From assembly GCA_018401745.1 (NCBI GenBank), contig JAGYJY010000022.1, forward strand, positions 62,001 through 126,000: a stretch of DNA of 64,000 nucleotides. The letters run 5' to 3'. Each line of letters opens with the position of its first letter. Within the stretch, counting starts at the first letter, position 1. The position numbers and the translations under genes were made by a program. Below are positions 19,514 to 29,073 of the stretch, piece by piece. The notes below the pieces were generated by a model that was not told where the DNA came from, searched no databases, and was given only the letters and a program-made list of their open reading frames with translations. The DNA comes from Pirellulales bacterium (GTDB lineage: Bacteria; Planctomycetota; Planctomycetia; Pirellulales; UBA1268).

Positions 19514-22174
19514 ATGAGTCACGAGCGGATCACCGTTCTTCTGCCCTGTCATTCGCTCGAGGATTTTCCGGTGTGGAGCCGCGGCGACGAGGCGGAAGAC
19601 CTCCTCGCTGCCTGGACTGCCGCCTGGCATCCACTCCTCGTGGCCACCGTCGGCCGCATGCCGGCCTGGCGGGGGATCGACCGCCCTGCTGACGGCCTGC
19701 ATGGCAGCGTGGCGATCGTGCCGGCGGCCTTTGACCATCGATTTGACATCACCAGCCATGAAGCGGCCGCCGAAGACCAGACGACCATCACCACGTCGGC
19801 GGTGCGGCATCTCTCGGAGGTCGGGGCGATTGCGAAAGAGGCAGCCGGGCTGCTCGGAGCTGCCGAGAGGCTCGATGACCTTTCAGCAGACCTGGTGGAG
19901 GAGTTTTACGCGCTGGGGCTGGCCTGGCTCCTTGCGGAGCTGCTCTCTCGTCGAATGCGTTCGCAGTCGATGCCAGAAAAAGACGCCTTCGCCGCAGAAC
20001 TCGTGGCGGCAGCCAAGGCCGCAACTGCTGGGGAGCCCGAGACGGCCAGCGGGCACCTCGACGCCTGCCATCGACACCTGGAAACAGCCCGGTCTCACTA
20101 CTACCCCGTCGATGTCTGGCTGCTCGACCTGCTGCTGCTGGCCAGTTCCACCCTTGATGAGCGACTCGACCGCGAGCTGGCATCGCAGGCGGCCTCAGGC
20201 CTGATTGCCTCAGGCGAACTGATCGACCAGCTCACGGTCACGCGGCCCGACAGGGCTGCGGCCCTCCGCGAGGCGATTGCTGCCGGACGGATCGAGGCCG
20301 TCGGCGGACTCTGGGACGACGCGGCCCTGGCTGGCCATGCTCCAGAGCAGATCCTCGAGTCGCTGTCGCGGGGCCGCGAGGCCTGGAGCCGGGCCACCGG
20401 CCACAGCCCGGTGATCTACGGACGCCGAGGCGGCGGATCGTCGGCCATCCTGCCGCAGCTGCTCTCGTCGCTTGGCTACCAGGGAGCGATCTGGAACCTC
20501 TTCGACGGAAGCTCGCTGCCTGATCCAGGAGCCGGCCGCATCCGCTGGGCGGGGTCGGGTGGCGGGGCGGTTGAGGCGATCGCCAAGCCTCCGCTCGACG
20601 CCCGTGATGCCGCCACGATCCTGGGCCTTCCGGAAAAGCTGGGCAACGCCATGGACCACGAGCATGCAGTCGTGCTCGTTTTCGCTCGCTACCCGGGAAC
20701 GACAAGTCCGTGGTACGACCGCTTCCGTCGCATCACGCTGCGAGGCTCGGTGCTCGGCCGCTTCGTCCTGCCTTCGGAGGTGCTTCGCGAAACCTCATCG
20801 GCAAGCATCACCGTCGACTACGGGCCTGATGCCTTTCGGCCGTCGCTGCCCGAGGCAACCGCAGGCTCGGCGGAGAGCGTTGGGGCTCCGCGGCAAGCGT
20901 CGCGTCGCGAGGCCGTCTCGCTGCTGGCCGACATGCAAAGGCTCTGCGAGCAGCTGACTCCAGCGACATCAGGACCTGCTGCGTCGTCTGCCACGTCGCC
21001 GCAGCCTGAGCGGCAGCGGCCATCGCGACCTTCCGCGGCCGGCCGTGGCTGGCTGGCTCGCCTCTCGCAGCTGATGCCGTGGTCTGGCGGCTCATCCTCT
21101 GCTGCCGATGAGATCCTCGACAACGGCCTGCTGCGGCTGCGGATCCACCCGGAAACCGGCGGCCTGCTCTCCCTGCGAGGCAGCAGCGACACCGCCAACC
21201 GGCTCTCCCAGCGGCTCACCCGCCGCGTCACCCGCCCACCGGCCGGGAGCCGCTGGCAGGATCCTCTCGAGCGAAGCGACTACGCCGCGATGGTGGCCGA
21301 CCGCATCGGCCGCTGGGAATCCTCCCCGACCGACACGCTCGAGAGCACCGGCCGCCTGGTCGACGCCAAGGGGAGTGCGCTCGGCCGCTTCACCCAGCGA
21401 ATCACCCTGCCCGCAGGCTCCTCGCTCGCCTGGATCGACATCGACCTCGCGGTCGACGAGCCCCTCACTGGCAACCCTCTGGAAAACTACGCCGCCTGCC
21501 GCTTCGCCTGGAGCGAAAACGATGGGGTCGACCTGTTTCGCAGCATCCACACCCAGTCTGTCGCCACAGAGCGGAACGTGCTGCTGGCGGAGCACTTTAT
21601 CGAGCTCGCCATCGACGACATGCGGCGTGGTTCCTCGCCGCAACGCGTCTCGATCTTCCCGCTCGGCCTGCCCTGGCATGTGCGGAGCCACTCCCACATG
21701 CTCGACACGATCCTGCTCCCACCGGGGAGCTCTTCCGGCCGCTTCCAGCTGGCGATTGGGGTGGACCGCGAGCGGCCGTGGGACGACGCGCTCCGCCTGA
21801 TGGCCGGTCCGGAAAACGCCGACGCCGACGCCGCCCTGGCGGCTCTGGCCGCGGATTGCAGCCCTCAGCCATCGCTCCGCGTGGAAGGATCCGTTCGCCT
21901 CACCACCGGCAAAGCGATCAGCGACCATGAGCGAGTCGTCGGCCTGCACTGCGGGCTCTTGGAATCCGCAGGCCGCCGCCAGCAGGCCACGCTCCACCTG
22001 CCATTCACGCCCGTGGCCGCCTGGCGATGCTCTGCCGACGGCAAACGCGGCAGCAGCCTATCGATTGAAAACGACACCGTGGCCGTTCCACTCGCGTCGT
22101 ATGAGTGGGCCTTTGTGGAGGTGCGATGCGAACTGCCGGACGAAGCCGCCCAGGCAGCCGGAGGTGAGGCATGA
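19514..22174 (+). CDS. GH38 (alpha-mannosidase)-like protein lacking the expected catalytic aspartate
   Basis: 886 residues, no signal peptide. Residues 1-60 (RITVLLPCHSLEDFPVW) and the region 275-320 (EAVGGLWDD, then ILESLSRGREAWSRATGHSP, then ILPQLLSSLGYQGAIW) follow the pattern of glycoside hydrolase family 38, in which a substrate-binding acidic motif is followed by a conserved W-x-x-D-x-F-G nucleophile site before PQ. Here that site reads YGRRGGGSS (Tyr302-), so the nucleophile aspartate is absent, and the N-terminal zinc motif H-x-D is also not intact. The C-terminal half is beta-rich like the mannosidase sandwich domains. It is therefore either a non-catalytic relative or a distinct planctomycete family. 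It overlaps cmk by four bases (ATGA). Function unknown. Confidence 0.6.
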   Translation: MSHERITVLLPCHSLEDFPVWSRGDEAEDLLAAWTAAWHPLLVATVGRMPAWRGIDRPADGLHGSVAIVPAAFDHRFDITSHEAAAEDQTTITTSAVRHLSEVGAIAKEAAGLLGAAERLDDLSADLVEEFYALGLAWLLAELLSRRMRSQSMPEKDAFAAELVAAAKAATAGEPETASGHLDACHRHLETARSHYYPVDVWLLDLLLLASSTLDERLDRELASQAASGLIASGELIDQLTVTRPDRAAALREAIAAGRIEAVGGLWDDAALAGHAPEQILESLSRGREAWSRATGHSPVIYGRRGGGSSAILPQLLSSLGYQGAIWNLFDGSSLPDPGAGRIRWAGSGGGAVEAIAKPPLDARDAATILGLPEKLGNAMDHEHAVVLVFARYPGTTSPWYDRFRRITLRGSVLGRFVLPSEVLRETSSASITVDYGPDAFRPSLPEATAGSAESVGAPRQASRREAVSLLADMQRLCEQLTPATSGPAASSATSPQPERQRPSRPSAAGRGWLARLSQLMPWSGGSSSAADEILDNGLLRLRIHPETGGLLSLRGSSDTANRLSQRLTRRVTRPPAGSRWQDPLERSDYAAMVADRIGRWESSPTDTLESTGRLVDAKGSALGRFTQRITLPAGSSLAWIDIDLAVDEPLTGNPLENYAACRFAWSENDGVDLFRSIHTQSVATERNVLLAEHFIELAIDDMRRGSSPQRVSIFPLGLPWHVRSHSHMLDTILLPPGSSSGRFQLAIGVDRERPWDDALRLMAGPENADADAALAALAADCSPQPSLRVEGSVRLTTGKAISDHERVVGLHCGLLESAGRRQQATLHLPFTPVAAWRCSADGKRGSSLSIENDTVAVPLASYEWAFVEVRCELPDEAAQAAGGEA

Positions 22175-22833
22175 TCGTCACCCTTGATGGCCCGGCAGGT
22201 GCGGGGAAAAGCACCGCTGCCAAGGCGCTCGCCCGGCGACTCGGCTGGCGGTATCTCGACACAGGAGCGATGTATCGGGCGGTTGCCTGGGCGGCCCTCC
22301 ACCGCGGCGTGTCGCTTGAGGATCAGCCGGCGGTGGCAGACCTCGCCGACACCCTGGAGATCCGCTTCGACGCCGATCGGGTGCTCGTTGACGGCCACGA
22401 TGTCACGCAGGCGATTCGCACACAGGATGTGACAGCCGCCACCCGCCGTGTGGCGGATGCCGCGGCGGTTCGCGACGTGATGGTGAAGCAGCAGCGTCGG
22501 ATCGCGGCCGACTGCCACATTGTCACCGAGGGCCGCGACCAGGGCACGGTCGTGTTTCCCAGTGCCGAGCTGAAGATCTTTCTGACAGCCTCTGCCGCAG
22601 AACGGGCCCGCCGCCGGCACCGCGAGCGAACCGCCTGCGGCGACCAGGTGAGTTTTGCAACCATCCTGGCATCGCAGCAGGCCCGCGACGACGCCGACGC
22701 CGCCCGGCCGGTGGGGGCGATGCGGGCGGCCGACGACGCCATGCTTGTGGCAACCGACGGCATGAACGAGCAGGCCGTCGTGGAGAAACTGGTGAGCCTG
22801 GTCATCAGCTGTGGAGGCCAGGCATGCCCGTAA
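22171..22833 (+). CDS. cmk: Cytidylate kinase
   Basis: 220 residues, normal for bacterial CMP kinase, which phosphorylates CMP and dCMP with ATP for nucleic acid and phospholipid synthesis. The P-loop GPAGAGKST occupies residues 7-15, followed by the CMP-binding YLDTGAMYRA and, later, VTEGRDQGTVVFP and AAERARRRHRER, all family signatures. The ATG overlaps the stop of the gene upstream, and the following acyltransferase ATG lies inside its last codons, so the three genes are likely co-transcribed; cmk followed by plsC is a common bacterial pairing. Confidence 0.93.
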   Translation: MIVTLDGPAGAGKSTAAKALARRLGWRYLDTGAMYRAVAWAALHRGVSLEDQPAVADLADTLEIRFDADRVLVDGHDVTQAIRTQDVTAATRRVADAAAVRDVMVKQQRRIAADCHIVTEGRDQGTVVFPSAELKIFLTASAAERARRRHRERTACGDQVSFATILASQQARDDADAARPVGAMRAADDAMLVATDGMNEQAVVEKLVSLVISCGGQACP

Positions 22834-23587
22834 CCCAGGACGACGAAGCTGGCACAACGGCCGCCAGGCAGCCGCAGCCCAGGAGCTTTCAGCAGACTGG
22901 CCACACGCCCGCTGGCAAGGCCTTCTACGACCTGCTGTGGGTGCTCTGCCGCACGCTTTCAGTCGTCTTCTTTGGCTTCCGCTGCCGTTTTGCCGAGCCG
23001 ATGCCACGGCAGGGTGGCCTGCTGGTGCTTGCCAGCCACCAGAGCCATCTCGATCCGGTGCTGCTGGGGCTGGCAAGCCCCCGCCGCCTCTCCAGCCTGG
23101 CCCGCAGCTCGCTCTTCAAGGCGAAGTCGCTCGGCACCGTGATCACGCTGCTCGACGCCGTGCCGATCGATCGGGAGTCGTCATCACTGGGGGCCATGAA
23201 GGCGATCATTGCCAGGCTCAAAGCCGGCAAGGGGGTGGTGATCTTTCCTGAGGGCACACGCACGGCGACTGGCCAGCTTGGCGATGTGAAGGGCGGCTTC
23301 GCCGTGCTCGCTCGGCGTGCCGGCGTGCCGATCATGCCGGTGGCGATCGTGGGGGCTACGAGTGCTGGCCTCGCTCGAGGCTGCTGCCCAGAACCGGTCG
23401 TATCCGGCTGGAGTTTGGCAGGCTGATCACGCCAGAGCAGATCAGCGCGATGGATGACGCCACGCTGCTGGCCACCTACCGAGACGCCCTGATGAAGCTC
23501 GATGCCCGGGCCCGCCGCGAGCTCCGCCATGCCCGCCCACCGCTCTGTGGCTGGACGAGGTTCAGCCGCCCTGCCGAGCCCGCTTGA
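22824..23587 (+). CDS. plsC: 1-acyl-sn-glycerol-3-phosphate acyltransferase (PlsC), frameshifted near the C-terminus
   Basis: Transfers an acyl chain to lysophosphatidic acid in membrane lipid synthesis. Visible are the catalytic H-x4-D motif (SHQSHLDP), VPIDRE and the FPEGTR motif. As read, the frame runs to 23426 and ends with an unlikely tail after MPVAIVGA. If one base is missing in GTGGGGGCTACGAG (about 23351-23357), the reading continues YECWPRSRLLPRTGRIRLEFG and on to a stop at 23587, giving 254 residues, the usual length, with the conserved basic/hydrophobic end of the family. Since this activity is normally essential, a sequencing error is at least as likely as a real mutation. The corrected end overlaps the convergent gene by 26 bases. 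Confidence 0.85.
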
Positions 23588-26580
23588 ACGGATCGACGCG
23601 GCCTCCCCCCTCACCCGTCGGCGGACCGCTCGCACCAAAGGGAAGCAGGCTGGGCCACTGAAGTCCGGTGCCAGGCCAGGCGGTGCCCGCCTGCGGTGCG
23701 GCCTGCGACGCCACGGGCGGTGGCCCGACGCCCGGCGTCGTTGGCAGCATCATCGGTGCCGTTCCCGGAGGCGGCAGCGTCGTGGCCACGGGGACTGCCG
23801 GAGCGACACCCGCCTCGCCCACTCGGGCCCGCTGCCTGATGCGCACCTCATCGACAAACACCTCACCAAGCCCCGTTGTCGCAAACGTCACCACCAAAGG
23901 CTGCGGCGACGAGCCCGCGGGCGGAATGCGATAGAGCACCAGCCGTTTCCAGCCGCCGCCTGTGCCCACCACCCGCTCAGCGAGCGCCGGGCCACCCCAG
24001 TTGTCAAAAACGAGCAGGCCGTCGACCGTTCCGGTCAGCGGCTCGGCAACCCGCACCTGGGCCTCGATCTCAATCAGCCTGCCGGGAGCTGCCTCAAGCG
24101 GCGGCGTGGTCACCCAGACTGGCGGCGTCTCCACCACGATCGGCGGCGCTCGGGATCGGCAGCCGCCGCCACCATTCGCAGGCAGCCGTTGCCGTCGGCA
24201 GGTCTGTCGTGACTGATCTCAACCGACGTGCGGATCGATTCCTGCGGGAGCACGAAATGACGCCAGCCGTTGCCAGCAAGGTCGTCGATGCGGTTCATGC
24301 CGCCGCCAGCCAGCACGTTCTTGCCGGGGTTGGTCATGGCGAGCGTTTCGACAAACCGCCAGTGTTCGGCCAGGGTGCTGCCGCTGGTGCACAAGGGCGC
24401 CGCCACGATTGAGCCCGTGGCCACCACGCCCCGCTCCCAAACCAGCCGGGTGAACTGCTGGCCAATCGCGGCAGCCCGATCAAAACGGTCACGGGCCGTG
24501 GCCGGATCTGAGCCGAGCAGCATCTCTGCCGACTGGGCATCGCGTCCGGCCTCGGCGAGCATCTCGGAGACGGGGATTTTCCCAAGGGCTGCCGGGGGCA
24601 GCTGCGACGCGAGCTGGGAGGCCTGCATCACCGCGGCCGAGGCCAGGCTGCGTCGGGCTGCGAGATCCGCCTGGGCCACGTCGGCCAGCTGCCGCTGCAC
24701 GCTGCCAGTGATGGCCGGATCGCCCGAGAAGAGCACAAAGGCATCGGAGCGAAAGCCCTCGATGACCACCGACACGCCACCGGTCACGCGCCGCTGCTTG
24801 AGCGGCCGCAGCCCGCGGCTGGTCACCAGCCAGGCCTGATGCGGCTCGGGCACCCCGGCACCACCATCGTCAGCTCCGCGGCGTCGTCGGGCAGCCCCCG
24901 CTCGTAGGCGCGGGCCACCACCTGCGAGCCCTGAGCCGACCGCCAGGCCAGCACCATCCGGGCGCGCACGGCCTCGAGCACCACCGCTTCCACATCCGGA
25001 TCGCTCGTCGTGGCCGTCGAAGCAAACCGCCCGGCAGCGGCCCATGGCTCCAGAATGGAGAGGTCGATGTTGAGCCGTTCAACAGCTGCAGCCCGCATGC
25101 GACTTGCCGCATCATCCCCGTCGATCCGGTGCCGCGACGACACGATCAGCCCGCGAGCTCCAGCAGCCACGGCGGCATACGACGCCAGATGCAGGCTGCC
25201 CGGGTCGACCGGCAGGCTCTCAGCAGGCCGGCCCGAGAGTGCCATCACCTGCGCCGCTGCCAGCGGATCGGCCTCGCTGTCGATGGAGACCATGAAGGGC
25301 GTGCCCGGACGGGCCAGCCGCGGCTGCTGACGAAGCCACTCCAGATATCCCTCCAGCTCCAGGCTCGTGCCGAGCACGCGGCGACGAGACACGAGCATGT
25401 CGACATGCCGCGAGAGGGTTCGCAGGCCCGAGTCGGCTGAGGCGATGGCGGGGCGGCCCGGCCGCAGGTCGCAGGTCTTCACCCGGCGGGCCCGCTCGGC
25501 AAGCTGCTCGGCGTCGTCTGCCGTGAGCCCGTCTCCAAAGTCCCACATCAGCACCCGATTCCAAGACGCCGAGAAAGCGGGCAGCGACGCAGGGTCGCGG
25601 ACGTCGACATCCGGAAGTTCTGGCGGCGGACAGATGATCCACATGCCGGCCTGGCGAGCCTCCTCCAAGAGCCTGCCGTCGGCTGGCTCCCGCAGCCGGA
25701 CGGTGTTGAAGCCCAGCCTGGCCAGCAGCTCGAGCGGCTCGCCGTTGTGGTCGATCACCCGCGGGAAAAACGGCATGCCGGCCACTTCGAGCACGCCGCG
25801 AAGAATCCCAGCCGGCGGGTCGTCCGCCGTCGCAGTCGCGGTCTGTTCGGTGTAGGCCGCCGGCATCACTGCAGCATCTGAGACGGTCGACGGGCTTGGG
25901 CTCCGCGGCGTTTCCCGGACCGCTTGAGCGGCCGCCCGCCCACCCGCCGCAGGAAAGGCCCCGGAAACTTCCAGGTCGTCCACCGCGACCTCATAGCGGC
26001 CGGGCGACGAGTAGAGCTCGAGCACGACGGCCGTCACATAGGCCTCGCCGAGATCGATGTCGCCACCATGCTCTGCCCGCAGGGCCGGCAGCTGACGGGC
26101 CAGCGCCTCCGCCGGCTGCACGACGGCCAGACGCTCCCAGGCGTCGATACGACGGGACATGCTGCCGACAATGATCGTTTCCACGGGGGCCCCAGTATTC
26201 CGATCGATCGATCGGGGAAGCCGCACCCGCAGCAGCAGGCCAATATCTGGGCGGTTGGCCCGCACCCACAACGAGACGGCCAGCTCGTCAATCACCCGCA
26301 CCGGATCGATCGGCTGCTCGTAGCGAAGCCTCGTGCCCGTGGCTGCCTCGAGCACGACCTGCTCGCAGGCCGCTCCGCCGTGGGCCGCCGTCGTGGTGCG
26401 AGCGTGGGCAATCTCGCGAATATCCACGTCTGACTCGGCCCTGCGAAGGCTGACGACTGGCCCCTCAAACCGCTCCTCAAAAACTGCTGAGTCCGCAGGC
26501 TGTGGAGACACGGCGAGGCTGCAGCACACGGCCAGCGCGAGCAGCGGGAAGGTGCGGCGGCGGTGCAGGTGACGGGTCAT
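23562..26580 (-). CDS. Large secreted hypothetical protein, split by two frameshifts
   Basis: Three overlapping open frames form one protein of about 1,006 residues. The start is the ATG at 26580 (MTRHLHRRRTF, then a hydrophobic signal-peptide core). Part 1 runs to near 24853, where a run of four C (plus strand) seems to lack one base; part 2 continues GVPEPHQAWLVTSRGLRPLKQ; near 24141-24160 another base is missing and part 3 continues PIVVETPPVWVTTPPLEA to 23562. Part 1 has a jelly-roll-like N-terminal region (residues ~35-230) and then FNTVRLREPADGRLLEEARQAGMWIICPP, which resembles the barrel start of glycoside hydrolases. Part 3 has another beta-sandwich-like segment ending GEVFVDEVRIRQRA and a Pro-rich tail. 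Probably an envelope or secreted carbohydrate-related protein; no enzyme class can be named. Confidence 0.65.
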
Positions 26581-26854
26581 CCATGGGCTTCTACCAGGCT
26601 GTTGCGGCTGGCCTCTAGACCATCCGCTGCCAAATCGGATGCCTCGGTCAGCCTCACGTGGGCTGGAAACCACGCAGCAGCAACGCCTCCTGTCTGTTTG
26701 GGAGAAATACAACGAATACGAGGCCTGGCGAAGTCGGCACGTCCCCCACCGTGGCGGCACGGTCGACGTGACCGTGCGGTATGGTTGTGAAAGAATGGAA
26801 AGGAAAAGGAAGTTTCCCGGTTCGGGGCATCGCGGAAACTAAACTGGTCAAGCC

Positions 26855-28321
26855 ATGCAGCCACAAACCGCCGAAGACCTTGCGGACCTGGCGATCGACC
26901 TGGGTCTCGTGACCTCCGATCAGGTCCAGCGAGCCTGGTCGGACGCTGGCGGAACGGGCGTGCCGATTGAGAAATTCGGCGCGACGCTCCTCCGCCGCGA
27001 ACTGATCACCCGCTACCAGCTCGACCGCCTGCTGCGGGGCGACAGGGTTGGCTACTACTTCGGCGACGCCAAGATCCTCTATCAGGTCGGCGCTGGAGCG
27101 TTTGCCCGCGTGTATCGCGCTGTGATGCGGGGCAGCAGTGAAACGGTTGCCGTGAAGGTGCTGCGAAACCGCTTTTCTCAAGACGCCGAGAAGTGCAAAG
27201 AGTTTCGCCGTGAGGGCGAGATGGGACGCCTGCTGCGGCATCCCAACATCGTGGCGATCGAAGATGTGGGCGAGGCCAACAACACCAGCTACATCACGAT
27301 GGAGTTCGTGGAGGGTCAGACCCTCCGCGACCTGGTGAAGAAGCGCGGCGCGCTCGACATCACGCGAACGATCGACCTGATGAAGCAGCTCTGCGCCGGG
27401 CTGGAATACGCCCACAAGCGGGGCGTGACCCACCGCGACCTCAAGGGTTCCAACGTCCTCGTGTCGACCAAGGGTGCCGCCAAGCTCGCCGACTTCGGCC
27501 TGGCAGCCGTCGACAAGGAATACGGCGATGAAGTGCTCGGCCGCATGCAGAGCCCGCGAACGGTCGAGTATGCAGCGCTGGAAAAACTCACCGGCATGAA
27601 GAACGACAATGTCCGCAGCGACATCTACTTCATGGGGGCGCTGGCCTACTTCGCCCTGACAGGCGTCTCTCCGCTTGGTGACAGCCGCGACCGGGCGGCC
27701 CGCTCCGACCCCCGCCGGTTTCTCGACGTGGTGCCGCTGGCCAAGCGAGCGCCCGAGATGCCTGCGGACATCCGCGAAACCGTCACCCAGATGATGCACC
27801 TTGAGCCGCTGGAGCGGTATCAGTCGATCAGCGACGTGCTGCGGGTGTTTGACGGGCTGGCCGAGGCCCATGCGCCCGGCGGCACGGCATCCAAGCGGAA
27901 AGCCCGGGTGGCAACCGCCCCGACAGCGAGTTCATCGACCAGCCAGCCGCGGGTGATGCTCGTGGAGCGGAGCGGCCAGGCCCAAGACACCCTGCGGGAT
28001 TTTCTCGGCAAACTCGGCTACCGGGTGCTCGTCACCGAAAACGCCCAGCGAGCCCTGAAGCGGTTCTCTTCGACACCGTTTCCGGCCGAAGGCATCGTAT
28101 TTAGCGCCTCCAAGCTCGGGCAGGAGGCCCTCGAGGCGTTTAACGAACTCACCGCCGACCCCTTCTACGCCAAAGTGCCCGCTGTGCTCCTCATCAGCGG
28201 CAGACAGACCCAGTTTGCCGAGCAGGCCAGCTGCGACGACCTCCGCAGGGTGATCAGCTCGCCGATCGACAAGGCAACCATGCAAGAAACCCTCGACTCC
28301 ATCCTCGCCACCAAAGCCTAA
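26855..28321 (+). CDS. Serine/threonine protein kinase with a degenerate receiver-like C-terminal domain
   Basis: 488 residues, no membrane segment. Residues 1-70 form a helical N-terminal region (LITRYQLDRLLRGDRVGYY) seen in front of many planctomycete kinases. The kinase domain (about 74-345) has Lys101 in VAVKV, HRDLKGSN (Asp195) and DFG (213-215); the glycine loop is GAGAFARVY. Residues about 365-488 have the alternating strand-helix pattern of a response-regulator receiver (PRVMLVERSG; PAVLLISGR; ISSPIDKATM), but the acidic pair at the start is replaced by Glu-Arg, the phospho-acceptor position lies in GIVFSAS with no Asp, and the conserved Lys-Pro is Ser-Pro. It is therefore likely a non-phosphorylated pseudo-receiver used for protein contacts. 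The start codon follows a purine-rich leader. Confidence 0.9.
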   Translation: MQPQTAEDLADLAIDLGLVTSDQVQRAWSDAGGTGVPIEKFGATLLRRELITRYQLDRLLRGDRVGYYFGDAKILYQVGAGAFARVYRAVMRGSSETVAVKVLRNRFSQDAEKCKEFRREGEMGRLLRHPNIVAIEDVGEANNTSYITMEFVEGQTLRDLVKKRGALDITRTIDLMKQLCAGLEYAHKRGVTHRDLKGSNVLVSTKGAAKLADFGLAAVDKEYGDEVLGRMQSPRTVEYAALEKLTGMKNDNVRSDIYFMGALAYFALTGVSPLGDSRDRAARSDPRRFLDVVPLAKRAPEMPADIRETVTQMMHLEPLERYQSISDVLRVFDGLAEAHAPGGTASKRKARVATAPTASSSTSQPRVMLVERSGQAQDTLRDFLGKLGYRVLVTENAQRALKRFSSTPFPAEGIVFSASKLGQEALEAFNELTADPFYAKVPAVLLISGRQTQFAEQASCDDLRRVISSPIDKATMQETLDSILATKA

Positions 28322-28339
28322 CGACCGCTCAGCAGCGGC

Positions 28340-28359
28340 GGCCTCATCAACACGAGGCC
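28340..28359 (+). terminator. Possible hairpin after the kinase gene
   Basis: GGCCTC and GAGGCC form a perfect 6-bp stem with an 8-base loop, 18 bases after the kinase stop. No T-run follows, so it is at best a weak intrinsic terminator. Confidence 0.3.
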
Positions 28360-28457
28360 CTGGCATGCCCACCAGCCCCACCCCGCTGCACCCCCGGCCG
28401 CAGATCGCCGCGCAGCGGCGAACAGGCCACACTCGCTTCACGCCTGCGGGAGGAAAC

Positions 28458-28704
28458 GGGACGGGTCCTCGGGCCGCGAAGCAGATACACAGGCAAGCGG
28501 GACGGGTCCTCGGGCCGCAAAGCGGATACACACGCAAGCGGGACGGGTCCTCGGGCCGCAAAGCGGATACACGCAGCGGACGGTCCTGGCCGCAAGCGGC
28601 CTCGGCTTGCCTCCGGCACCCGAAGACCCGTCCCGTTTAATCTGCCTCCGGCACCCGAAGACCCGTCCCGTTCAATCCGCCTGCGGCACCCGAAGACCCG
28701 TCCC
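28458..28704 (+). repeat. Family A repeat array: three left halves, one degenerate full copy, three right-half ends
   Basis: Left-half units (GGGACGGGTCCTCGGGCC plus the first hairpin) begin at 28458, 28499 and 28540, a 41-bp period. A degenerate full element follows (about 28577-28634), and right-half ends (CACCCGAAGACCCGTCCC) finish at 28634, 28669 and 28704, a 35-bp period. Left arms can pair with right arms, so the whole array could form nested or alternative hairpins. It lies in the 752-base gap between the kinase and the ATP-grasp gene. Short GC-rich sequences around GGCCGCAGATCGCCGCGCAG flank it on both sides (about 28390-28425 and 28730-28770). Confidence 0.8.
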
Positions 28705-28783
28705 GCTTGCGCACCCCACCCCGCCGCCCCCCGGCCGCAGATCGCCGCGCAGCGGCGAACAGGCCGCACCCACCTTTAAAAGG

Positions 28784-28932
28784 AAGCGAGGGGTGAGCCC
28801 GGGGCTGACCCTCCGGCGTATAGAAGCGAGCGACGCCCGGAGGGCCAAAGCGAAGCGGATATCCGAGCGAGCGAGGGCCTGGATGGCCCGCAGCGAGCGT
28901 CCGGAGGGGCAGCCCCGGGCTCACCCCGAGCG
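28784..28932 (+). repeat. Family B long inverted repeat
   Basis: Starts AAGCGAGGGGTGAGCCCGGG and ends GGGCTCACCCCGAGCG. The arms GGGGTGAGCCCGGGGCTG... and ...CAGCCCCGGGCTCACCCC pair over about 27 bp with a single mismatch, around a ~90-base interior. The same element recurs at 56158-56306 with few differences. The 140 bases between it and the next ATG at 29074 hold no gene. Confidence 0.8.
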
Positions 28933-29073
28933 GGCGCGCGCGACCGACCCTCATTTGGCTCGCCGCATTCTCGGTGTATCCTTTCGCCAGACGCAGGAAT
29001 CGATGGCGGCGATTCAGCGGCACCCACCCTCAACTTTTTCCCGCCCCGACGCCCTCACGGCGGTCGGTTCTTC

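Noticed and set aside
6854..24860. Programmed ribosomal frameshifting as the cause of the split genes
   Set aside because: Breaks go in both directions, share no slippery motif and hit unrelated genes, so errors or mutations are more likely.
28458..28704. CRISPR array
   Set aside because: The repeated units are contiguous with no unique spacers, the two halves differ, and no cas genes are near.
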